A DNA stretch of 64,000 nt, taken from positions 57,561-121,560 of the forward strand of contig CAVHCX010000005.1 in the NCBI GenBank assembly GCA_963634745.1. The letters are read 5' to 3'. This DNA is from CAKRJP01 sp963634745. GTDB taxonomy: Bacteria; Bacillota; Clostridia; Lachnospirales; Lachnospiraceae. The position numbers were made by a program, and so were the translations under genes. The notes below the pieces were generated by a model, which did not search any database, was not told the DNA's origin, and saw only the letters and a list, made by a program, of their open reading frames with translations. This document shows positions 59,338-64,000 of this stretch, piece after piece; position 1 is the first letter of the stretch, and each line of letters starts with the position of its first letter.

Positions 59338-60062
59338 CATTGGACAGTTCGGGACTGGTGGCCAGTGTGGCCCTTGTGGATAGCACAGAGTCCGGGGAAG
59401 AACTGGTAGCAGAATATACAGTGAATTATAAAAAGACACATTCCCAGACCCTTCTTCCTATGTTGGATGAAGTAGCCCGTATGATCGAGTTGGATCTTCA
59501 GACGGTAGATGCCATAGCCGTAGCAGGAGGACCTGGATCTTTTACAGGACTTCGCATCGGTGCGGCGACGGCCAAGGGACTTGGATTGGCTTTGAAAAAA
59601 CCCTTGATCCATGTGCCGACCATCGCAGGATTGGCCTATAATCTGTGGGGAGCCAAGGGGCTTATCTGTCCGATTATGGATGCCAGAAGAGGCCAGGTCT
59701 ATACAGGAATCTACACTTTCGAAGATGGAAAGTTAAAAACCTTGGAAGATCAGATGGCCATCAGCATAGAAGAACTGGCACAAAAGCTTAAAGGTTACCG
59801 GGAGACGGTAATCTTCTTAGGTGATGGGGTTCCTGTATTCAGAAAACGGCTGGAGGAGGAACTTATGACAGATTGTGAGATTTCCTTTGCTCCGGCAAAT
59901 ATGAACCGTCAGCGAGGAGCTTCTGTGGCGGCCTTGGGCTTGGAATATTATAAAGCAGGAAAAATAGAAAGTGCCATGGACCACCAGCCGGACTATCTAA
60001 GAGTTTCCCAGGCAGAGAGAGAACGCAAGGAACGTTTGGAAAAAGAAGGGAAAAGCAAGTAG
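59325..60062 (+). CDS. tsaB: tRNA t6A biosynthesis protein TsaB
   Basis: TsaB is the inactive-homolog partner that stabilises TsaD. The 245-residue protein begins MRILALDSSGLVASVALVDS and has THSQTLLPMLDEV and AVAGGPGSFTGLRIGAATAK, the ASKHA-like blocks. It overlaps tsaE and is 6 bases before rimI. The C-terminal tail is highly charged. Confidence 0.94.
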   Translation: MRILALDSSGLVASVALVDSTESGEELVAEYTVNYKKTHSQTLLPMLDEVARMIELDLQTVDAIAVAGGPGSFTGLRIGAATAKGLGLALKKPLIHVPTIAGLAYNLWGAKGLICPIMDARRGQVYTGIYTFEDGKLKTLEDQMAISIEELAQKLKGYRETVIFLGDGVPVFRKRLEEELMTDCEISFAPANMNRQRGASVAALGLEYYKAGKIESAMDHQPDYLRVSQAERERKERLEKEGKSK

Positions 60063-60068
60063 AAGCTT

Positions 60069-60524
60069 ATGACAGAAAAAAACTCTGTAACAGTAAGAGA
60101 TATTTTAGAAGAGGACCTTCCGGAACTTGCAAGACTGGAGGCAGACCTATTTTCTGATTGCTGGAGCCGGGAATCCCTGCTTGATTCTCTGGGCCAAAGC
60201 TATGTCCGTTTTTACGGCGCCTACAAGGGAAATGAACTTGTGGGCTATTTAATTTTCTCTCACATCGTGGATGAACTGGAAATATTTAGGATCGGAGTGA
60301 AGCCCTCCTGCCAAAGAGAGGGGATCGCAAAGCTGCTAATAGAAAAGCTAATCAGTTTCGGAAAAGAGGAGAAAGCCGCGCGCGTGCTCCTAGATGTAAG
60401 GCAGAGCAATAGGCCGGCAAGAGCCCTTTATAAAAAAATGGGTTTTTTGGAAGATGGCAAGCGCAGGGATTTTTATGAAGATCCAAGGGAAGATGCCCTA
60501 CTTATGAGTATGGATTTGACCTAA
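60069..60524 (+). CDS. rimI: Ribosomal protein S18-alanine N-acetyltransferase
   Basis: The 151-residue GNAT enzyme shows the acetyl-CoA site GVKPSCQREGIAKLLIEKLI (Q/R-x-x-G-x-A), VLLDVRQSNRPARALYKKMG and a final DALLMSMDL. RimI usually lies beside tsaB and acetylates the N-terminus of S18; target choice is from family knowledge and position. Confidence 0.88.
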   Translation: MTEKNSVTVRDILEEDLPELARLEADLFSDCWSRESLLDSLGQSYVRFYGAYKGNELVGYLIFSHIVDELEIFRIGVKPSCQREGIAKLLIEKLISFGKEEKAARVLLDVRQSNRPARALYKKMGFLEDGKRRDFYEDPREDALLMSMDLT

Positions 60525-60563
60525 AAATAAAAGAAATGAATAATATGAAATGGAGAAAAAAGC

Positions 60564-61472
60564 ATGTTAGATGTATGTTTATTGGGAACTGGAGGGATGA
60601 TGCCCCTGCCTTATCGCTGGCTTACATCCTTGATGGTTCGATATAACGGAAGCTCCCTTCTGATTGATTGCGGAGAAGGAACCCAAATAGCAATTAAAGA
60701 GCGGGGATGGAGTTTTAAGCCCATTGATGTGATATGCTTTACCCATTATCATGGAGATCATATTAGTGGCTTGCCGGGGCTTTTGTTAACCATGGGAAAT
60801 GCAGACCGAACAGAGCCATTAACTCTAATTGGGCCCAAGGGACTGGAACGAGTGGTAAATGCCCTGCGGGTGATCGCACCGGAATTGCCATTTCCTATTC
60901 GTTATATAGAAATCAGAGAGCCGGAAGAGACCTTTGAGCTTAATGGTTATCGCCTGACGGCCTACCGGGTCAATCACAATGTACTTTGCTATGGTTATAC
61001 CATGGAAGTGGATCGGGCCGGAAAATTTGACGTGGAAAGAGCAAGGGAAGCGGAGATTCCGCAAAAATATTGGTCTCTCCTACAAAAAGGAGAGATCGTT
61101 GAGGAAGAAGGTCATACCTATACACCGGATATGGTCTTAGGCCCGGCAAGAAAAGGCCTGAAGCTTACCTATTGTACCGATACCAGGCCTACAGATTCCA
61201 TTAGGAAATATGCACAGGGATCCGACCTATTTATCTGTGAAGGCATGTATGGGGAGAAGGATAAGATAAAAAAAGCCAAGGAATATAAGCATATGACTTT
61301 TTATGAGGCGGCAAGACTGGCAAAAGAAGCCGGAGTAAAAGAGATGTGGTTAACCCACTATAGTCCCTCACTCAACTATCCGGAAGAGTATATGGATGAT
61401 GTGCGAGCGATTTTCGAAAATTCTATTGCAGCCAAGGATGGACGTACAGTGGAATTGACATTTGAAGATTAA
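60564..61472 (+). CDS. rnz: Ribonuclease Z
   Basis: RNase Z trims the 3' ends of tRNA precursors. The 302-residue metallo-beta-lactamase protein shows the metal motif CFTHYHGDHISGLPGLLLTM, NGYRLTAYRVNHNV, TYCTDTRPTDS and HMTFYEAARLAKEAGVKEMW with LTHYSP. Some tRNA genes here lack encoded CCA, consistent with a need for RNase Z processing. Confidence 0.93.
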   Translation: MLDVCLLGTGGMMPLPYRWLTSLMVRYNGSSLLIDCGEGTQIAIKERGWSFKPIDVICFTHYHGDHISGLPGLLLTMGNADRTEPLTLIGPKGLERVVNALRVIAPELPFPIRYIEIREPEETFELNGYRLTAYRVNHNVLCYGYTMEVDRAGKFDVERAREAEIPQKYWSLLQKGEIVEEEGHTYTPDMVLGPARKGLKLTYCTDTRPTDSIRKYAQGSDLFICEGMYGEKDKIKKAKEYKHMTFYEAARLAKEAGVKEMWLTHYSPSLNYPEEYMDDVRAIFENSIAAKDGRTVELTFED

Positions 61473-61493
61473 AACGGCTAGAAAGGCAAGTTT

Positions 61494-62522
61494 ATGGAAG
61501 AAAAGAAGGATATTTTAATTCTTGCAATCGAAAGCTCCTGCGATGAGACGGCAGCAGCGGTAGTAAAAAACGGAAGAGAGGTATTATCCAATGTGATATC
61601 CTCCCAGATTGCCCTTCATACGCTCTATGGCGGGGTAGTGCCGGAGATTGCATCCAGAAAGCATATAGAAAAGATTAATCAGGTGATAGAGGCGGCCTTA
61701 GAAGAAGCTCAGGTGACCTTAGATGAAATAGATGCCATCGGTGTCACTTATGGACCCGGACTTGTAGGCGCACTCTTGGTGGGGGTGGCAGAGGCCAAAG
61801 CCATTGCCTACGCCACAGGAAAACCCCTGGTGGGCGTGCATCATATAGAGGGGCATATTGCAGCTAATTTTATTGAACATAAGGAGTTAGAACCTCCCTT
61901 CTTCGCCCTGGTAGTTTCAGGTGGACATACCCATTTGGTGCGGGTAAAGGATTACGGAAAGTTTGATATTCTTGGAAAAACCAGAGATGATGCGGCAGGA
62001 GAAGCTTTTGATAAAGTGGCAAGGGCCATTGGACTGGGATATCCCGGGGGCCCTAAAATCGATAAGGTATCAAAAGAAGGAAATCCGGAGGCCATTGCAT
62101 TTCCACGCGCCCATATAGAAGATAATCCCTATGATTTTAGTTTTAGTGGAGTAAAATCTGCGGTCCTTAACTATATCAACGGTTGCCAGATGAAGGGGGA
62201 AGAATACAGCCAGGCAGATATTGCAGCCTCCTTCCAAAAAGCAGTCACAGATGCACTTGTAGAGCGGGCCATGCATGCAGTAGATGAATTTAAGATCGAT
62301 AAATTTGCAATTGCAGGGGGCGTGGCTTCCAACAGTGCCCTTCGGGCAGCTATGAAAGAGGCTTGCGAGGAAAAGGGAGTAGCCTTCTATTATCCGTCAC
62401 CTATTTATTGTACAGATAATGCAGCCATGATCGGGGTGGCTGCCTACTACGAGTATATTAATGGAACAAGACATGGATGGGATCTCAATGCAGTGCCAAA
62501 TCTGAAGCTGGGAGACCGATAA
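61494..62522 (+). CDS. tsaD: tRNA N6-adenosine threonylcarbamoyltransferase TsaD
   Basis: TsaD transfers the threonylcarbamoyl group in t6A formation. The 342-residue protein shows AIESSCDETAAAVVKNGREV, the metal histidines in VGVHHIEGHIAANFI, LVVSGGHTHLVRV, GEAFDKVARAIGLGYPGGP and AIAGGVASNSALRAAM. Length is typical. It completes the t6A set with tsaE and tsaB. Confidence 0.97.
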   Translation: MEEKKDILILAIESSCDETAAAVVKNGREVLSNVISSQIALHTLYGGVVPEIASRKHIEKINQVIEAALEEAQVTLDEIDAIGVTYGPGLVGALLVGVAEAKAIAYATGKPLVGVHHIEGHIAANFIEHKELEPPFFALVVSGGHTHLVRVKDYGKFDILGKTRDDAAGEAFDKVARAIGLGYPGGPKIDKVSKEGNPEAIAFPRAHIEDNPYDFSFSGVKSAVLNYINGCQMKGEEYSQADIAASFQKAVTDALVERAMHAVDEFKIDKFAIAGGVASNSALRAAMKEACEEKGVAFYYPSPIYCTDNAAMIGVAAYYEYINGTRHGWDLNAVPNLKLGDR

Positions 62523-62553
62523 AATTCAGAATTCAAAAAAGAGGGCAAAGAAT

Positions 62554-63297
62554 TTGGGAGAAGAAAAAAAGAAAAAATGCACAGCTATTCTGCTGGCAGC
62601 AGGCCAGGGAAAACGAATGGGGACCAGTGTGCAAAAACAGTATATTGAGTTGAAAGAAAAGCCGGTGATTGCCTATACCCTGGACCAATTTGAAAATTCT
62701 AAGTTTATTGATAATATCATTCTGATCGTAGGAGAAGGGCAGGAAGACTACGTAGAGAAAGAAATCGTGGGAAAATACCATTTTAGAAAAGTTTCTGCGA
62801 TCATCCCAGGCGGAAAAGAACGCTATCATTCCGTGTGGGAAGGCCTAAAAGCCCTGGAAGAACAAGAGGCCGATCTTTCGGAAGAAAATCGAACCGCTTA
62901 TGTTTTCATCCATGACGGGGCAAGAATGTTTACAGATGAAAAGATCCTAAAACGAGGCTATGAGACTGTGGAAAAAACCGGAGCATGTGTAGCAGGAATG
63001 CCTAGCAAGGATACGGTGAAGGTCGTAGATGAGAATTGCTGTGCTACCGAGACCTCGGATCGAAAGAGGGTTTGGACCGTCCAGACACCCCAGGTCTTTG
63101 AAAGAGAATTGATTACAGATGCCTACAGACGCTACATGGAAAAGGAAGAAATCTTCGTGACGGATGACGCTATGGTGGTGGAGCAGATGTGTGGCCGCCC
63201 TGTAAAAATGTTTGAGGGAAGCTATCGGAATATAAAGCTTACCACTCCGGAAGACCTGGATATTGCCGGTATATTCCTAGAAAGCGGACAAAAGTAA
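62554..63297 (+). CDS. ispD: 2-C-methyl-D-erythritol 4-phosphate cytidylyltransferase
   Basis: IspD attaches CMP to methylerythritol phosphate in the non-mevalonate isoprenoid pathway. The 247-residue product starts at TTG 62554 and shows AILLAAGQGKRMG, GGKERYHSVWEGLKAL, FIHDGARMFTDEKIL and VWTVQTPQVFERELI. It lies 31 bases after tsaD. Confidence 0.93.
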   Translation: MGEEKKKKCTAILLAAGQGKRMGTSVQKQYIELKEKPVIAYTLDQFENSKFIDNIILIVGEGQEDYVEKEIVGKYHFRKVSAIIPGGKERYHSVWEGLKALEEQEADLSEENRTAYVFIHDGARMFTDEKILKRGYETVEKTGACVAGMPSKDTVKVVDENCCATETSDRKRVWTVQTPQVFERELITDAYRRYMEKEEIFVTDDAMVVEQMCGRPVKMFEGSYRNIKLTTPEDLDIAGIFLESGQK

Positions 63298-63369
63298 GAG
63301 TGTAAAATATTGCAAAAATCAAGCAAAAAACAATTGTGAAAAAACAATTGAAAAAAATCAAATTTCCTG

Positions 63370-63399
63370 TTGACAGGATGTAAAAGCCTATGCTAGAAT
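63370..63399 (+). promoter_or_regulatory. Promoter of tRNA-Ser(UGA)
   Basis: TTGACA at 63370-63375 and TAGAAT at 63394-63399 are separated by 18 bases, about 40 bases before the tRNA gene. Two CAATTG copies flank a TGAAAAAA centre slightly upstream (63331-63350). Confidence 0.65.
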
Positions 63400-63439
63400 A
63401 CATCTTGTCGCGGGTGATGCGACAAAAAACAAAATAAAT

Positions 63440-63525
63440 GGAGAGGTATCGAAGTGGTCATAACGAGGCGGTCTTGAAAACCGTTTGTCCGCAAGGGCGC
63501 GTGGGTTCGAATCCCACTCTCTCCG
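63440..63525 (+). tRNA. tRNA-Ser (anticodon UGA)
   Basis: The 86-base gene has a 7-pair acceptor (GGAGAGG with TCTCTCC), anticodon arm CGGT-CTTGAAA-ACCG with TGA, a long variable arm and T-arm GTGGG-TTCGAAT-CCCAC. The long variable arm fits class II tRNA-Ser. CCA is not encoded. Confidence 0.95.
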
Positions 63526-63565
63526 CTGTTGAGAATAAAAACTTTTGAAAAAGTTAAAAAAGTTC

Positions 63566-63594
63566 TTGACAAATGAAAAACAACGCGATATAAT
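63566..63594 (+). promoter_or_regulatory. Consensus promoter of tRNA-Ser(GGA)
   Basis: TTGACA at 63566-63571 and TATAAT at 63589-63594 are exact consensus hexamers 17 bases apart. An A-rich stretch precedes the -35. This is a typical strong stable-RNA promoter. Confidence 0.85.
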
Positions 63595-63640
63595 ATAAAA
63601 CGCTTCTGAAAAACACAGAGGCGATTACGTAGGGCGATTT

Positions 63641-63730
63641 GGAGAAGTACCCAAGCTGGCCGAAGGGGCTCCCCTGGAAAGGGAGTAGGTCGTTAATAGC
63701 GGCGCGAGGGTTCAAATCCCTCTTTCTCCG
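63641..63730 (+). tRNA. tRNA-Ser (anticodon GGA)
   Basis: The 90-base gene has acceptor GGAGAAG/TTTCTCC with one G-U, anticodon arm CTCCC-CTGGAAA-GGGAG with GGA, a long variable arm and T-arm GAGGG-TTCAAAT-CCCTC. CCA is not encoded. Confidence 0.95.
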
Positions 63731-64000
63731 TTTGCTGATATGAGGTTACATGTCGGCGCAAGAATATCATCGAAGCTGAGATGGATCGACGCGTGTAAAA
63801 ATCTTGTCAAAGATAAGTAAAAAAACTTTTAAAAAAGTTCTTGACAGATTAAGATGTGAGATGGTATTATAAACAAGCTCTCGCAAAAAAAAGAAACAGT
63901 TTTGCGAGACAAAAAAACTTTAAAAACTTCTTGACAAGCTGAATAAGATGTGATAATCTATTAAAGCTGTCGCGAAGACAGACAGAACCTTGATAATTAA
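63731..64000 (+). promoter_or_regulatory. Tandem stable-RNA promoters, probably leading into an rRNA operon
   Basis: Two promoters are seen: TTGACA 63841-63846 with TATTAT 63865-63870 (18-base spacer), and TTGACA 63931-63936 with TAATCT 63954-63959 (17-base spacer). Both have A-rich upstream tracts and share the string AAGATGTGA in the spacer region. A CTCGCAAAA/TTTTGCGAG inverted repeat lies between them. The window ends in CTTGATAATTAA, resembling the start of 16S rRNA leaders, so an rRNA operon probably follows. Confidence 0.6.

Noticed and set aside
1..64000. Mobile elements, prophage or attachment sites
   Set aside because: No transposase, integrase, phage structural gene or terminal repeat was seen.

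Overview
The window looks like a chromosome segment of an anaerobic Firmicute of class Clostridia, probably a Lachnospiraceae-type organism. The reasons are AT-leaning codon use, strong AGGAGG ribosome sites, a zinc-type S14, a heterodimeric ABC exporter, HelD, ECF-type riboflavin uptake, and a Stickland-type D-proline reductase cluster with selenocysteine machinery. I see no phage, insertion sequence, transposon or CRISPR array.

Layout. 1-6.9 kb: the end of valS, an LTA-synthase-like membrane enzyme, folC, a TPR membrane protein and a methyltransferase. 6.9-7.5 kb: two small unknown genes on the minus strand. 7.7-8.9 kb: a corrinoid adenosyltransferase and a small alarmone synthetase. 9.0-15.1 kb: a selenium operon, yedF-selD-selA-selB-lysR, in which selD has an in-frame UGA. 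15.1-16.8 kb: a TetR regulator and proline racemase on the minus strand. 17.1-23.6 kb: tRNA-Sec, prdC, a free copy of the PrdA N-terminal module, prdA, a small gene, prdB (in-frame UGA), prdD and prdE. 23.6-24.5 kb: a DMT transporter. 25.0-41.9 kb: the S10-spc-alpha ribosomal superoperon with secY, adk, map, infA and rpoA, and with structured RNA in most of its long gaps. 41.9-47.2 kb: a HAD phosphatase, uppP, an amino-acid ABC importer and mutY. 47.3-49.6 kb: PAP2, GDPD and TetR genes on the minus strand. 49.8-57.7 kb: tex, a two-gene ABC exporter and helD. 57.8-58.8 kb: an FMN riboswitch and ribU. 58.9-63.3 kb: tsaE-tsaB-rimI-rnz-tsaD-ispD. 63.4-64 kb: two tRNA-Ser genes and promoters that probably lead into an rRNA operon just beyond the window.

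How it fits together. The selenium block makes selenophosphate (SelD), converts Ser-tRNA-Sec (SelA), delivers it (SelB) and encodes the tRNA itself. Its clear local clients are SelD and PrdB. PrdB and processed PrdA form D-proline reductase, the racemase supplies D-proline, and PrdC probably feeds electrons. The most interesting points are four. All three modules of PrdA also exist as separate genes in the cluster, and prdD/prdE are divided at the position where PrdA is cleaved. The amino-acid binding lipoprotein at 43.7 kb appears to be a natural circular permutation. Elaborate structured leaders precede rpsJ and rpsM. Repeated hairpins sit between ribosomal protein genes.
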